Positions 30,824 to 40,534 of a stretch of 64,000 nt of DNA are shown here, in pieces. The notes under the pieces were generated by a model. It was not told the origin of the DNA, did not search any database, and saw nothing but the letters and a program-made list of their open reading frames with translations. Within the stretch, counting starts at the first letter, position 1, and each line of letters opens with the position of its first letter. This DNA comes from Mycolicibacterium hippocampi (GTDB lineage Bacteria > Actinomycetota > Actinomycetes > Mycobacteriales > Mycobacteriaceae): positions 1 to 64,000 of the forward strand of contig NZ_BLLB01000002.1 in NCBI RefSeq assembly GCF_010723735.1, read 5' to 3'. A program made the position numbers and the translations under genes.

Positions 30824-31497
30824 CGCCCCGTTCCCGCCATCTCTGCCACTCCCAGCTTCGGATCGACCGCTTCGGCGATTTCGTCGACAGTCGCGAACGA
30901 CCGAGGCAGAATCTCGGCAACGCTACCGTCAGGCCGCAGGATCACCGTTGCCGGCATGACGTTGGGCACCTGCAGCGCCGCGGCGACGCTGCGGCGTCCG
31001 TCCTGAAGGGTCGGCAGGTGCACACCCAGTTCGGCGAGCCGCAGCAACGCCGCACTCTCGTTTTCGTCCTGGTGCACGGTCAGGACCAGCACGTCGGGCC
31101 CCACGCGCCGGGCGTACTCGGCCATCGCGGGCAACTCGTCGGCGCACGGACCGCACCAGTACGCCCAGAGATTGAGGACGGTGGGGCGGCCGGCGACGGC
31201 GGCGGCGACGTCGACCCGCGAGCCGTCGCCCGCGCACTCGAGCACGAGGCCGCGAAGCGCCTCTGGCCCCTGGGTCGGTCCGGGTGCGGGGCAGGGTTCG
31301 AGATCGGCCCGGGCGCGCGGACCCGCGAGCGCCTCGGGGGTGTCGGCGTCGCGGCGGTCCCGGGCAGAGACGGTGTCCTGCGACGAAGAGGCCTGCTCGC
31401 CACCGTCGTTTCCGGCGTCGAGCTCCGACCACAGCGCCACGCTGAGCGCGATGACCACCACCAGCGCGACGATGCTCCACCGGACAGAGGTGCTCAT
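30820..31497 (-). CDS. Membrane-anchored thioredoxin-like (TlpA-type) protein, Rv3673c-like
   Basis: A 225-residue exported thiol-disulphide protein. Residues about 7-24 form a signal anchor (WSIVALVVVIALSVALW), then a low-complexity spacer, and then a thioredoxin fold with WAYWCGPCADELP as active site (CGPC) and the cis-proline in NVMPATVIL. It would work in the periplasm, possibly acting on the disulphide of MarP, encoded two genes downstream; that link is an inference from the operon. Confidence 0.8.
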   Translation of the reverse strand: MSTSVRWSIVALVVVIALSVALWSELDAGNDGGEQASSSQDTVSARDRRDADTPEALAGPRARADLEPCPAPGPTQGPEALRGLVLECAGDGSRVDVAAAVAGRPTVLNLWAYWCGPCADELPAMAEYARRVGPDVLVLTVHQDENESAALLRLAELGVHLPTLQDGRRSVAAALQVPNVMPATVILRPDGSVAEILPRSFATVDEIAEAVDPKLGVAEMAGTGR

Positions 31498-31527
31498 CGG
31501 TACAAACTCATCGGTACAACGGGGTGC

Positions 31528-32337
31528 CTAGAGCCCGGCCAGCGCGAGGAGGTGCTCGGTCTCGGGACCTTTGACCAGGGCCGCGGCCGTCAGCGGATCG
31601 GTGGGACCGATGCCGAACGACGGACAGTCCTTGGCTAGCACGCAGACCCCGCAGGCCGGCTTGCGGGCATGGCAGACACGGCGGCCGTGGAAGATCACCC
31701 GGTGGCTGAGGAGGGTCCACTCACTGCGCTCGATGAGCTCGCCGACAGCGTGCTCGACCTTGACCGGATCCTCCAGGGCCGTCCACCGCCACCGGCGCAC
31801 CAGCCTGCCGAAGTGGGTGTCGACGGTGATGCCCGGAACCCCGAACGCATTGCCGAGGATGACGTTGGCGGTCTTGCGGCCCACGCCGGGAAGGGTGACC
31901 AGTTCCTCGAGGGTCGCAGGTACCTCACCGTCGAAGCGCTCCGTCAGCTCCTGGCCCAGCCTGATGAGCGCGTTGGCCTTGTTCCGGAAGAACCCGGTGG
32001 GCCGGACCAACTCCTCGAGCTCGGTCCGGTCGGCGCGCGCGTAGTCGAGGGCGGTCCGGTACTTCGCGAACAACGCCGGCGTGGTCAGGTTGACCCGCTT
32101 GTCGGTGCTCTGCGCAGACAGGATGGTGGCCACCGTGAGCTCGAGCGGGTTGGTGAAGTCCAGCTCGCAGTACACGTGCGGAAAGGCCTGGGCCAGAGTG
32201 CGGTTCATCCGGCGGGCACGCCGAACCAGACCCAGCCGGGTCTCCTCGTCCCACTTGCCGGCCGACTTGCGGGCCGCCGCGCGCCGCACCGGCGCTTCAC
32301 CGTCCGCTCCGCGCGCCGGCGTCTCACCCACAGTCAC
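31528..32337 (-). CDS. nth: Endonuclease III
   Basis: DNA glycosylase/AP lyase for oxidised pyrimidines. The helix-hairpin-helix [14 protein letters not shown] holds the catalytic lysine, and the aspartate is in [10 protein letters not shown]. The C-terminal [4Fe-4S] cluster ligands [17 protein letters not shown] have the C-x6-C-x2-C-x5-C spacing. The N-terminus is longer than E. coli Nth, with a basic extension, as is usual in mycobacteria. GTG 32337. It is followed by the thioredoxin-like gene after 30 bases. Confidence 0.93.
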   Translation of the reverse strand: MTVGETPARGADGEAPVRRAAARKSAGKWDEETRLGLVRRARRMNRTLAQAFPHVYCELDFTNPLELTVATILSAQSTDKRVNLTTPALFAKYRTALDYARADRTELEELVRPTGFFRNKANALIRLGQELTERFDGEVPATLEELVTLPGVGRKTANVILGNAFGVPGITVDTHFGRLVRRWRWTALEDPVKVEHAVGELIERSEWTLLSHRVIFHGRRVCHARKPACGVCVLAKDCPSFGIGPTDPLTAAALVKGPETEHLLALAGL

Positions 32338-32442
32338 CTGACCAGCCTACTGAGACGGTGCGACGCGCCGAGGATCGGATCAGTCTTTACCGACGACTGT
32401 TCGTGATCCTGCCGAGACATTGGCCGTGTTTACTTCACCCTT

Positions 32443-32775
32443 GTGTCCTGGTTGCTCGTTGCGCTGATTCCAGGGTTGCTGATGCTGGCAACCCTTGGTC
32501 TCGAGCGTCTCGAGTCGAGCCTGCACCGCGACGTCCTCTCGCCGTCAGACGTGGCCGCGTTTCTCGACCAAGCCGAGGCCAGCGATGTGGACACGCTCGC
32601 ACGCGACGGCATGGACCGCGCCCTGCACGGCCTGCACCGCCACCTCGACGAGCGGGATTCGGCGACGGGCGGACTCGCCGTCCACAACCAGGCCCCGGGT
32701 TTGCCGACGCGTCAGTACTTCGAGCACGCCGCCAATCCTGAGTTTCAGCAGACCCGACATGCCAATCCTGTGTAG
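32443..32775 (+). CDS. Small membrane-anchored protein, Rv3675-like
   Basis: About 110 residues with an N-terminal helix (SWLLVALIPGLLMLATLGLE) and a soluble acidic tail containing a conserved SPSDVAAFLDQAEASDVDTLARDGM block. It matches the position and type of M. tuberculosis Rv3675. GTG 32443 is picked because the helix begins there. It precedes crp on the same strand by 130 bases. Function unknown. Confidence 0.7.
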   Translation: MSWLLVALIPGLLMLATLGLERLESSLHRDVLSPSDVAAFLDQAEASDVDTLARDGMDRALHGLHRHLDERDSATGGLAVHNQAPGLPTRQYFEHAANPEFQQTRHANPV

Positions 32776-32905
32776 CGTGGGCTGGTCACGCTGAAGGCTC
32801 AATTGCCGACACCGTCGGCAGGGCCTACCTCTAGACTGATCCCACGATCCGCACTCGAGGTCGGCATGCGTATTTCTGATCACCGAACAGCTTAAGAGGG
32901 GCAAC

Positions 32906-33580
32906 GTGGACGAGATCCTGGCCAGGGCCGGAATCTTCCAGGGGGTGGAACCCAGCGCCGTTTCCGCGCTGACCAAGCAGCTACAGCCAGTCGACTTCCC
33001 GCGCGGACACACGGTGTTCGCCGAGGGTGAGCCCGGGGACCGGCTGTACATCATCATCTCCGGGAAGGTGAAGATCGGCCGTCGCTCACCGGACGGCCGG
33101 GAGAACCTGCTGACGATCATGGGCCCGTCCGACATGTTCGGCGAGCTGTCGATCTTCGATCCGGGGCCCCGCACATCGAGCGCCACCACGATCACCGAGG
33201 TGCGCGCCGTGTCGATGGACCGCGAGGCCTTGCGCGCGTGGATCGCCGACCGGCCCGAGATCGCCGAGCAGCTGCTGCGGGTGCTGGCACGTCGCCTGCG
33301 CCGCACCAACAACAACCTCGCCGACCTGATCTTCACCGACGTGCCCGGCCGGGTGGCCAAGCAGCTGCTGCAGCTCGCTCAGCGGTTCGGCACGCAGGAG
33401 GGCGGGGCGCTGCGGGTGACCCACGACCTGACCCAGGAAGAGATCGCCCAGCTGGTCGGGGCGTCCCGCGAGACGGTCAACAAGGCGCTCGCTGATTTCG
33501 CCCACCGCGGCTGGATCCGCCTGGAGGGTAAGAGCGTGCTGATCTCCGACTCCGAGCGGCTGGCTCGCCGAGCGAGGTAA
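32906..33580 (+). CDS. crp: cAMP receptor protein Crp (Rv3676 homologue)
   Basis: Global transcription factor of 224 residues, same length as Rv3676. The cAMP pocket is [18 protein letters not shown], with the Arg-Thr pair contacting the phosphate. The dimer helix follows, and the recognition helix-turn-helix is [21 protein letters not shown]. It binds TGTGA-N6-TCACA-type palindromes. GTG 32906 follows AGAGGGG. The adenylate cyclase at 7.9 kb and CRP-like boxes at 23258, 24529 and 37785-37830 make a local cAMP circuit plausible. Confidence 0.94.
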   Translation: MDEILARAGIFQGVEPSAVSALTKQLQPVDFPRGHTVFAEGEPGDRLYIIISGKVKIGRRSPDGRENLLTIMGPSDMFGELSIFDPGPRTSSATTITEVRAVSMDREALRAWIADRPEIAEQLLRVLARRLRRTNNNLADLIFTDVPGRVAKQLLQLAQRFGTQEGGALRVTHDLTQEEIAQLVGASRETVNKALADFAHRGWIRLEGKSVLISDSERLARRAR

Positions 33581-33629
33581 CGAGCGAGAATCCAGCACCG
33601 AGCGAGAATCCAGCGCCGAGCGAGGTAAC
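33567..33629 (+). repeat. Short direct repeats at the crp 3' end
   Basis: GCCGAGCGAGGTAAC occurs at 33567 and 33615, and GAGCGAGAATCCAGC at 33582 and 33600. The crp stop codon is inside the first copy. This looks like local duplication by slippage. Confidence 0.85.
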
Positions 33630-33661
33630 TTTTCCGCCGGAACGGTATTCCGGCAGCAAAA
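33630..33661. terminator. Inverted repeat between convergent crp and MBL gene
   Basis: GCCGGAA (33636-33642) and TTCCGGC (33648-33654) form a 7-bp stem with a five-base loop, flanked by TTTT and AAAA. It is a possible bidirectional terminator, weakly supported because the T tract precedes the stem on the plus strand. Confidence 0.4.
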
Positions 33662-33700
33662 GTGCGAGAGCACCCCTGCTGGAATACAGTTCCGGCGGGT

Positions 33701-34495
33701 TCAGCGGCGCAGGTAGTTCAGCTGTGCTTGAACGCTCCATTGGGCTGCGTCCCAGAGCTTTTCGTCGACGTCGGTGTACACGTGCTCCACCACGGCACGG
33801 CTGCCGGCGTCCTCGCCGAGAGTCCGCAGCGCAGCTCGGACCTGATCGAGTCGCTCCTCACGGTGCGCGAGGTAGCTGTCGCTGACGGCGACCATGTCGT
33901 CGAGTTCAGGGCCGTGCCCGGGCAACACGGTGCGGTGTCCCAGCCCGCGCAGCCGGTGCAGCGACTCCAGATAGTCGCCCAGGTCACCGTCCTCGTGATC
34001 GATCACCGAGGTGCCGCGGCCCAGGATGGTGTCCGCGGTCAACACTGCAGCGTCGTCGACGAGGAAGCACACCGAGTCGGCGGTGTGGCCGGGTGTGGCC
34101 ATCACGGTGATCCGCAGGCCCGCTGCGTCGATCACCTCACCGTCGGTGAGCGGACCGCCCAGGCCTCGCAGGAAACCGCTGCCCACCGACCGCACGACGG
34201 CGCCGGTGAGATCGACGATCCGGTCGATTCCGCCGGTGTGGTCGGTGTGACGGTGACTGATCAGCACCAGCGGAATCGGTCCGAGGGCGGCGAGCCGCTC
34301 GATGTGCTCATCAGCAGCGCCGGAGCCATCGGGTCCGGGATCCACCACCACCATCTCGTCGCTGCCCGACCCGCGCAGCACCCAGGTGTTGGTGCCCTCG
34401 AGCGTCATCAACCCCGGGTTGTCGCACAGCAGCACCGACGCGTTGTCGGTCACCGGCCGTAGCAGGCCGTAGGCGGGATGCTCCGACGAGCTCAC
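33701..34495 (-). CDS. Metallo-beta-lactamase-fold hydrolase (Rv3677c, LACTB2-like)
   Basis: A 264-residue MBL-fold protein. The metal site is HRHTDHTGG, with further ligands in ATPGHTADSV and LPGHGPELDD. The C-terminal helical domain (HREERLDQVRAAL) is that of the glyoxalase II-like/LACTB2 branch, some of which are RNA endonucleases. The start overlaps the RidA stop (ATGA), so the two are coupled. Substrate unknown. Confidence 0.82.
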   Translation of the reverse strand: MSSSEHPAYGLLRPVTDNASVLLCDNPGLMTLEGTNTWVLRGSGSDEMVVVDPGPDGSGAADEHIERLAALGPIPLVLISHRHTDHTGGIDRIVDLTGAVVRSVGSGFLRGLGGPLTDGEVIDAAGLRITVMATPGHTADSVCFLVDDAAVLTADTILGRGTSVIDHEDGDLGDYLESLHRLRGLGHRTVLPGHGPELDDMVAVSDSYLAHREERLDQVRAALRTLGEDAGSRAVVEHVYTDVDEKLWDAAQWSVQAQLNYLRR

Positions 34496-34929
34496 GCCAC
34501 CTCTACGACGACCTCGACCTCGACGGGGGAATCGAGCGGCAACTCAGAAACCCCCACCGCGGACCGGGCGTGCGCGCCCGCGTCCCCGAAAACCTCACCG
34601 AACAGCTCCGAGGCGCCGTTGATGACGCCGGGCTGCCCGCCGAAACCGGGAGCCGAGGCGACGAACCCGACGACCTTCACGACCCGCACCACCGCGTCGA
34701 CGCCGACCAGCGAGTCGACGGCGGCCAACGCGTTCAGTGCGCACTGGCGGGCCAGGCTTTTTGCCTGCTCTGCGGACACCTCGGCCCCGACCTTGCCGGT
34801 CATCGGCAGCTGCCCGGACGTCATTGGCAGCTGCCCCGAGGTGTAGACGAGGTTCCCGGTGCGGACCGCGGGCACGTAGGCCGCCACCGGTGCGACGACC
34901 TGTGGGAGCTCGATGCCCTGATCTGCCAT
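34492..34929 (-). CDS. RidA/YjgF/YER057c family protein (Rv3678c-like)
   Basis: About 145 residues. RidA proteins form trimers that hydrolyse reactive imines/enamines from PLP enzymes. The LVYTSGQLPM strand, a QCALNALAAVDSLVG helix and the PGVINGASELFGEVFG region fit the family, but the usual Arg at the active site (typically in a PxxxRxA context) reads ARSAVGVSELP. The block TSGQLPM is present twice in tandem. ATG 34929 is used; GTG 34950, overlapping the preceding stop (GTGA), is equally possible. Confidence 0.75.
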   Translation of the reverse strand: MADQGIELPQVVAPVAAYVPAVRTGNLVYTSGQLPMTSGQLPMTGKVGAEVSAEQAKSLARQCALNALAAVDSLVGVDAVVRVVKVVGFVASAPGFGGQPGVINGASELFGEVFGDAGAHARSAVGVSELPLDSPVEVEVVVEVA

Positions 34930-34946
34930 CCGGGCCGACCAGGAGG

Positions 34947-35108
34947 TCACTTGGGCCGCTTGAGGTAGGCGACGTGCTGCTCGCCGGTGGGGCCGGGCAG
35001 CACCGACACCAACTCCCAGCCGTCCTCGCCCCACTGGTCGAGGATCTGTTTGGTGGCGTGTGTCAGCAGGGGCACGGTCGAGTACTCCCAGCGGGTCGGT
35101 TCGCTCAT
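34947..35108 (-). CDS. Small DUF4177-type protein (Rv3678A-like)
   Basis: A 53-residue protein (MSEPTRWEYSTVPLLTHATKQ through WGEDGWELVSVLPG). The W-G-x2-GWELV pattern is the DUF4177 hallmark. It is first in a leftward operon with RidA and the MBL gene, and is divergent from the ATPase pair with about 48 bases between. Function unknown. Confidence 0.72.
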   Translation of the reverse strand: MSEPTRWEYSTVPLLTHATKQILDQWGEDGWELVSVLPGPTGEQHVAYLKRPK

Positions 35109-35156
35109 GCGCCCGAGCTTATCCGGCGCCGCACCCCCTGTGGCTAGCATGCAGTG

Positions 35157-36197
35157 GTGGCTACCACAACAACCGGGACAACGGCTGGTCCCAAGCCCGT
35201 CGGCTGGCCGGCTCGCCTGACCGAGGCACGCCTGCACTTCGTCACGGGCAAAGGCGGCACCGGCAAGTCGACGATCGCCGCCTCGCTGGCACTGGCGCTG
35301 GCGTCCGGTGGCCGCCGGGTTCTTCTGGTGGAAGTCGAAGGACGCCAGGGCATCGCGCAGCTCTTCGACGTACCGCCGCTGCCCTACGAAGAGGTCAAGA
35401 TCGCCACGGCTGAGGGTGGCGGCCAGGTCAACGCGCTGGCGATCGACACCGAGGCGGCGTTTCTGGAGTACCTCGACATGTTCTACAACCTGGGTCTGGC
35501 CGGGCGGGCGATGCGCCGGATCGGCGCCGTGGAGTTCGCGACGACGATCGCGCCGGGTCTGCGCGATGTGCTGCTCACCGGCAAGGTCAAGGAGATCGTG
35601 ACCCGCACCAAGGGCGACGCGAAGGCCAAGCAGAGCGTCTACGACGCCGTCGTCGTCGACGCCCCACCGACGGGGCGCATCGCCCGGTTCCTCGATGTCA
35701 CCAAGGCGGTGTCGGATCTGGCCAAGGGCGGCCCGGTGCATTCGCAGGCCGAGGGCGTGGTCAAGCTCCTGCATTCCGACCTGACGGCCATCCATCTGGT
35801 GACCCTGCTGGAGGCACTGCCGATCCAGGAGACGATCGAGGCGATCGAGGAACTGCGGCAGATGCAGCTGCCCATCGGCAGCGTGATCGTCAACCGCAAC
35901 ATCCCGGCGTATCTGCCGCCCGACGACCTGGCCAAGGCCGCCGAGGGCGACATCGACGCCGACGCGGTGCGGGCCGGGCTGCAGAAGGCCGGGATCACGC
36001 TGTCCGACCAGGACTTCGCCGGGCTGCTCACCGAGACCATCCAGCACGCGACCCGGATCGCGGCGCGCACCGAGAGTTCCGAAGAGCTCGTCGAGATCGA
36101 CGTGGCGCGGCTGGAACTTCCCTCGCTACCCGACGGTGTCGACCTGGGAAGTCTGTACGAACTGGCAGAAGCACTCGCCCAGCAGGGCGTCCGGTGA
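35157..36197 (+). CDS. Get3/ArsA-like ATPase, first subunit (Rv3679)
   Basis: A 346-residue P-loop ATPase. The deviant Walker A is [14 protein letters not shown], and switch regions lie in [12 protein letters not shown] and [16 protein letters not shown]. With the next gene it forms a two-subunit ArsA/Get3-like complex as shown for M. tuberculosis Rv3679-Rv3680, linked there to envelope glycerol/nitrate tolerance. A -10 box TAGCAT (35145-35150) places the start of transcription at GTG 35157, so the second of two adjacent GTG codons is preferred and the mRNA is leaderless. Confidence 0.87.
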   Translation: MATTTTGTTAGPKPVGWPARLTEARLHFVTGKGGTGKSTIAASLALALASGGRRVLLVEVEGRQGIAQLFDVPPLPYEEVKIATAEGGGQVNALAIDTEAAFLEYLDMFYNLGLAGRAMRRIGAVEFATTIAPGLRDVLLTGKVKEIVTRTKGDAKAKQSVYDAVVVDAPPTGRIARFLDVTKAVSDLAKGGPVHSQAEGVVKLLHSDLTAIHLVTLLEALPIQETIEAIEELRQMQLPIGSVIVNRNIPAYLPPDDLAKAAEGDIDADAVRAGLQKAGITLSDQDFAGLLTETIQHATRIAARTESSEELVEIDVARLELPSLPDGVDLGSLYELAEALAQQGVR

Positions 36198-36210
36198 GCG
36201 GAGGAAACCC

Positions 36211-37341
36211 ATGAGCACCACCCCGCCGACCCTGGACATGGCCTCGATCCTGCTCGACAGGTCCAACCGGGTGGTCGTGTGCTGCGGCGCGGGTGGCGTC
36301 GGCAAGACCACGACCGCCGCCGCGATGGCGTTGCGCGCGGCCGAGTACGGCCGCACCGTCGTCGTGCTGACCATCGACCCCGCCAAACGGCTCGCCCAGG
36401 CGCTGGGGATCAAGGATCTGGGGAACAACCCGCAACGGGTGCCGCTGGCGCCCGAGGTGCCCGGTGAGCTGCACGCGATGATGCTCGACATGCGCCGCAC
36501 CTTCGACGAGATGGTGGTCCAGTACTCCGGATCCGGGGCTGCGGACGCCATTCTGGACAACCAGTTCTATCAGACGGTCGCGACGTCGCTTGCCGGCACA
36601 CAGGAATACATGGCCATGGAGAAGCTGGGTCAGCTTCTGGCAGAAGACAAATGGGACCTGATCGTGGTCGACACCCCGCCGTCGCGCAACGCGCTCGATT
36701 TCCTGGACGCACCGAAGCGGTTGGGCAGCTTCATGGACAGCAGGTTGTGGCGTCTGCTCCTGGCGCCCGGCCGCGGCATCGGCCGTCTGGTGACCGGCGC
36801 GGTCGGTCTGGCGATGAAGGGGATGTCGACGATCCTGGGATCGCAGATGCTCTCCGACGCGGCGGGCTTCGTGCAGTCACTGGACGCGACGTTCGGCGGC
36901 TTCCGGGAGAAGGCGGACCGCACCTATGAACTGCTCAAGCGGCGCGGCACCCAGTTCGTCGTGGTTTCGGCCGCCGAGCCCGACGCATTGCGCGAGGCGT
37001 CGTTTTTTGTCGACCGGCTCTCCACCGAGCACATGCCGCTGGCGGGGTTGGTCCTCAACCGCACGCATCCCACGCTGTGCAACCTGCACGCCGACAAAGC
37101 CGCCGAGGCGGCAGACGAGTTGGAGAAGGCAGGTTCTGACGCGTTGACCGTGGCGGCCTTGCGTATCCATGCAGCCCGAGCGTCCACGGCCAAGCGGGAA
37201 ATCCGGCTGCTGTCCAGATTCACCGGCGCGAACCCGCACGTGGCGATCGTAGGAGTGCCGTCACTGCCGTTCGACGTATCCGATCTGGAGGCCCTGCGGG
37301 CCATCGCCGATCAGATCACCGGCGAGCTCCCCGCCGCCTGA
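36211..37341 (+). CDS. Get3/ArsA-like ATPase, second subunit (Rv3680)
   Basis: A 376-residue partner ATPase. The P-loop is [17 protein letters not shown], and the conserved [15 protein letters not shown] and [17 protein letters not shown] blocks follow. It lies 13 bases after the first subunit and has GGAGG at 36200-36204 with good spacing to ATG 36211, which fixes the start. Co-expression with the first gene and formation of a heteromer are expected by family. Confidence 0.88.
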   Translation: MSTTPPTLDMASILLDRSNRVVVCCGAGGVGKTTTAAAMALRAAEYGRTVVVLTIDPAKRLAQALGIKDLGNNPQRVPLAPEVPGELHAMMLDMRRTFDEMVVQYSGSGAADAILDNQFYQTVATSLAGTQEYMAMEKLGQLLAEDKWDLIVVDTPPSRNALDFLDAPKRLGSFMDSRLWRLLLAPGRGIGRLVTGAVGLAMKGMSTILGSQMLSDAAGFVQSLDATFGGFREKADRTYELLKRRGTQFVVVSAAEPDALREASFFVDRLSTEHMPLAGLVLNRTHPTLCNLHADKAAEAADELEKAGSDALTVAALRIHAARASTAKREIRLLSRFTGANPHVAIVGVPSLPFDVSDLEALRAIADQITGELPAA

Positions 37342-37357
37342 GGAGGTGCGGGCCGGA

Positions 37358-37714
37358 TCAGCCCGCGCTGCGGTGCTTGCGCTGCGCAGCAAAGAACTCG
37401 GCCCAGGACACCACTTCGGGGTGCTGCTTGAGCAGGGCGCGGCGCTGGCGCTCGGTCATGCCGCCCCACACCCCGAACTCCACCCGGTTGTCCAGGGCGT
37501 CGGCACCGCATTCGGCGATGACGGGGCAATGCCGGCAGATCACGGCGGCTTTTCGCTGGGCAGCGCCGCGGACGAAAAGTTCGTCCGGGTCGGCCTGGCG
37601 ACACCGGGCTTGCGAAACCCACGCAATACGCGCCTCAGCCTCTGCGCCATGCACAATGGACTGGCCGGTCGGATTCACGGTGGTCTTGCGAGCGGCGGGC
37701 TTGGTACCTAACAC
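37358..37714 (-). CDS. whiB4: WhiB-family iron-sulphur redox regulator WhiB4
   Basis: A 118-residue WhiB protein. Four cysteines at 38, 60, 63 and 69 (ARC...ICRHC...EC) bind a [4Fe-4S] cluster, followed by the GVWGG turn and a basic C-terminal helix for DNA binding. Position next to ponA2 and the Rv3680 homologue identifies it as WhiB4, which in M. tuberculosis responds to oxygen and controls oxidative-stress and beta-lactam responses. GTG 37714. Two CRP-like boxes lie about 70-115 bases upstream. Confidence 0.9.
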   Translation of the reverse strand: MLGTKPAARKTTVNPTGQSIVHGAEAEARIAWVSQARCRQADPDELFVRGAAQRKAAVICRHCPVIAECGADALDNRVEFGVWGGMTERQRRALLKQHPEVVSWAEFFAAQRKHRSAG

Positions 37715-37784
37715 CTGCGATCCCCTTCGTTCTGGCCGCGCCCCGACAACGCAGACGACTTCCTAAACCGGCGTCGATCGCTAG

Positions 37785-37830
37785 TGCGATCTGCGCCACA
37801 CCGCGAGTGGCAGGTGTGACCTGCATCGCA
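37785..37830 (-). promoter_or_regulatory. Pair of CRP-like boxes upstream of whiB4
   Basis: TGCGA-TCTGCG-CCACA (37785-37800, eight of ten consensus positions) and TGTGA-CCTGCA-TCGCA (37815-37830, nine of ten) are spaced 30 bases centre to centre, on the same helix face. They lie in the 298-base divergent region of whiB4 and ponA2, nearer whiB4. Seen in sequence; binding is inferred. Confidence 0.45.
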
Positions 37831-38012
37831 CTGTCTGCTCAACTTAGGTGGTCAGGGGCGTTCTGCGCAATACGTTCGTGACCACTTTTTTGGGACGACC
37901 GTGCCGTCAGGCCGGTACAGTGCCGGACCTCGGCTTTCGACACCGGCGGCGCTGCATTCGTCTCGGTCGCTCGATGGATTCCGGGCCCGGATTCGTCGCT
38001 ACTCTGTAACCC

Positions 38013-40469
38013 ATGCCGGAGGACCACCCGACTCGACCGCCGGTTGCGGTCACGATCATCAAGCTCGCCTGGTGTTGCCTCCTGGCCAGCGTGGTAGCCG
38101 CCGCGCTGATGTTCCCGGCCGTCGGCGGGTTCGGGCTGATGTCCAACCGCGCCTCCGACGTCGTGGCAAACGGATCGGCCCAGCTCGTCGAGGGTGAAGT
38201 GCCTCAGGTGTCGACGATGGTCGACGCCAGGGGAAATGTCATCGCGTGGCTGTACACCCAGCGACGTTTCGAGGTGTCCAGCGATGAGATCGCCAACGCG
38301 ATGAAGCTGGCGATCGTGTCGATCGAGGACAAGCGGTTCGCCGATCACAACGGCGTGGACTGGCAGGGCACCCTGACGGGGCTTTCCGGATATCTGTCGG
38401 GCAATCTCGACACCCGCGGCGGTTCGACGATCGAGCAGCAGTACGTGAAGAACTACCAGCTGTTGGTGGTCGCCCAGACCGACGCCGAGAGGCGCGCGGC
38501 GATCGAGACCACCCCGGCGCGCAAGCTGCGCGAGATCCGGATGGCGCTCACTCTGGACAAGACGTTCACCAAACCGGAGATCCTGACCCGCTATCTGAAC
38601 CTGGTGTCCTTCGGCAACGGCGCGTTCGGGGTGCAGGACGCCGCCCAGACCTACTTCGGCATCAACGCCTCGGAACTGAACTGGCAGCAGGCCGCGCTGC
38701 TGGCCGGCATGGTCCAGTCGACCAGCACCCTGAATCCCTACACCAACCCCGACGGCGCGCTGGCGCGCCGCAACGTGGTGCTGGACACCATGATCGAGAA
38801 CCTGCCCGAATACGCCGATGAGCTGCGGGAAGCCAGCCAGCAGCCGCTGGGGATCCTGCCGCAGCCCCAGGAACTGCCCCGGGGCTGCATCGCGGCCGGA
38901 GACCGCGCGTTCTTCTGTGACTACGCGCTGGAGTACCTGGCGCGCGCCGGCATCAGCAAGGATCAGGTCGCCAAGGGCGGCTATCTGATCAGGACAACGC
39001 TGGACCCCGACGTGCAGGCCTCGGTGAAGTCGGCGATCAACGAGTTCGCCAGCCCCGATCTCGACGGTGTCGCCAGCGTGATGAGCGTGGTCCGCCCGGG
39101 CAAGGAGTCCCACCCGGTGCTCGCGATGGCGAGCAACCGCACCTACGGCCTGAACCTCGACGCCGGCGAGACGATGCAGCCGCAGCCGTTCTCGCTGGCC
39201 GGTAACGGCGCGGGATCGGTGTTCAAAGTCTTCACCACGGCGGCCGCCATGGAGATGGGCATGGGCATCAACGCCCAGCTGGACGCCCCGTCCCGGTTCG
39301 AAGCCAAGGGTCTGGGCAGCGGTGGCGCGCGCGGCTGCCCGCCGGCGACGTGGTGCGTGCAGAACGCCGGCAACTACCGAGGGTCGATGAACGTCACCGA
39401 CGCGCTCGCGACGTCGCCGAACACCGCCTTCGCCAAGCTGATCGCGCAGGTCGGGGTGCAGCGCGCCGTGGACATGGCGGTGCGGCTGGGGCTGCGGTCC
39501 TACGCGCTGCCGGGCACCGCCCGGGATTACGACCCGGACAGCAACGAAAGCCTCGCCGACTTCGTCAAGCGCCAGAATCTGGGATCGTTCACGCTGGGGC
39601 CGATCGAGGTGGACGCGTTGGAGCTGTCCAACGTGGCGGCGACGATCGCCTCCGGTGGCACGTGGTGCCCACCGAACCCGATCGAGCAGGTCGTCGACCG
39701 CAACGGCGAAGAGGTCTCGGTGACCACCGAGACCTGCGAGCAGGCAGTTCCGGAAGGCCTCGCCAACACCCTGGCGGTCGCGATGAGCAAGGACGACACC
39801 GGTGCGGGCACCGCGGCCGGCGCCGCGGGTTCGGCCGGCTGGACCCTGCCGGTGTCCGGCAAGACCGGTACCACCGAAGCCAACAGGTCGTCGGCATTCC
39901 TCGGGTTCACCAACCAGCTCGCCGCGGCCAGCTACATCTACGACGATTCCACCAATCCCAGCGAGTTGTGCTCGTTCCCGTTGCGGCAGTGCGGCAGCGG
40001 CAACCTGTTCGGCGGCAATGAGCCGGCCCGCACGTGGTTCACCGCGATGTTGCCGATCGCGACCAACTTCGGCGAGGTCACGCTGCCCCCGACCGACCCC
40101 CGCTACGTCGACGGCGCACCCGGCTCGCGGGTGCCCAGCGTCGCCGGGATGAACCAGAGCACCGCACGGCAGCGGCTGCGTGACGCCGGGTTCCAGGTCG
40201 CCGATCAATCGACGCCGGTCAACAGCACCGCGCCGTACGGCTCGGTCGTCGGGACGTCCCCGAGCGGGCAGACGGTTCCGGGGTCGATCGTGACGATCCA
40301 GACTTCCAATGGCGTCGCGCCGGCACCACCGCCGCCGCCGCCGGGCGCACCGCCACCCGGGGGTCCACCACCTCCAGTGGGGCAGACGGTCATCGAGATA
40401 CCGGGCTTGCCGCCCATCACGGTGCCGGTACTGGGTCCGCCGCCGCCTCCGCCGCCCCCACCGGGGTAG
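38013..40469 (+). CDS. ponA2: Bifunctional penicillin-binding protein PonA2 (class A, with PASTA domain)
   Basis: An 818-residue peptidoglycan synthase anchored by one N-terminal helix. The glycosyltransferase domain has SIEDKRFADHNG and RGGSTIEQQYVKN. The transpeptidase has SVFK (nucleophile serine in GSVFKVFT), SPNTAF and KTGTTEANRSSAF. A single PASTA domain (VPSVAGMNQSTARQRLRDAG) and a proline-rich tail close it. In mycobacteria PonA2 supports survival in non-growing and stressed cells. A -10 box TACTCT (38000-38005) lies seven bases before ATG 38013, so it is leaderless. Confidence 0.94.
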   Translation: MPEDHPTRPPVAVTIIKLAWCCLLASVVAAALMFPAVGGFGLMSNRASDVVANGSAQLVEGEVPQVSTMVDARGNVIAWLYTQRRFEVSSDEIANAMKLAIVSIEDKRFADHNGVDWQGTLTGLSGYLSGNLDTRGGSTIEQQYVKNYQLLVVAQTDAERRAAIETTPARKLREIRMALTLDKTFTKPEILTRYLNLVSFGNGAFGVQDAAQTYFGINASELNWQQAALLAGMVQSTSTLNPYTNPDGALARRNVVLDTMIENLPEYADELREASQQPLGILPQPQELPRGCIAAGDRAFFCDYALEYLARAGISKDQVAKGGYLIRTTLDPDVQASVKSAINEFASPDLDGVASVMSVVRPGKESHPVLAMASNRTYGLNLDAGETMQPQPFSLAGNGAGSVFKVFTTAAAMEMGMGINAQLDAPSRFEAKGLGSGGARGCPPATWCVQNAGNYRGSMNVTDALATSPNTAFAKLIAQVGVQRAVDMAVRLGLRSYALPGTARDYDPDSNESLADFVKRQNLGSFTLGPIEVDALELSNVAATIASGGTWCPPNPIEQVVDRNGEEVSVTTETCEQAVPEGLANTLAVAMSKDDTGAGTAAGAAGSAGWTLPVSGKTGTTEANRSSAFLGFTNQLAAASYIYDDSTNPSELCSFPLRQCGSGNLFGGNEPARTWFTAMLPIATNFGEVTLPPTDPRYVDGAPGSRVPSVAGMNQSTARQRLRDAGFQVADQSTPVNSTAPYGSVVGTSPSGQTVPGSIVTIQTSNGVAPAPPPPPPGAPPPGGPPPPVGQTVIEIPGLPPITVPVLGPPPPPPPPPG

Positions 40470-40534
40470 CACCGACGATGCTGACGGCCGGGCGACGGTG
40501 GGTGGCGTCCGGCCGGTGGCAGTAGGCTGCGGGT

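Noticed and set aside
33567..33629. Repeats after crp as a CRISPR array
   Set aside because: Units are 15 bases with 3-base or no spacers and only two copies each; no cas genes are present in the window.
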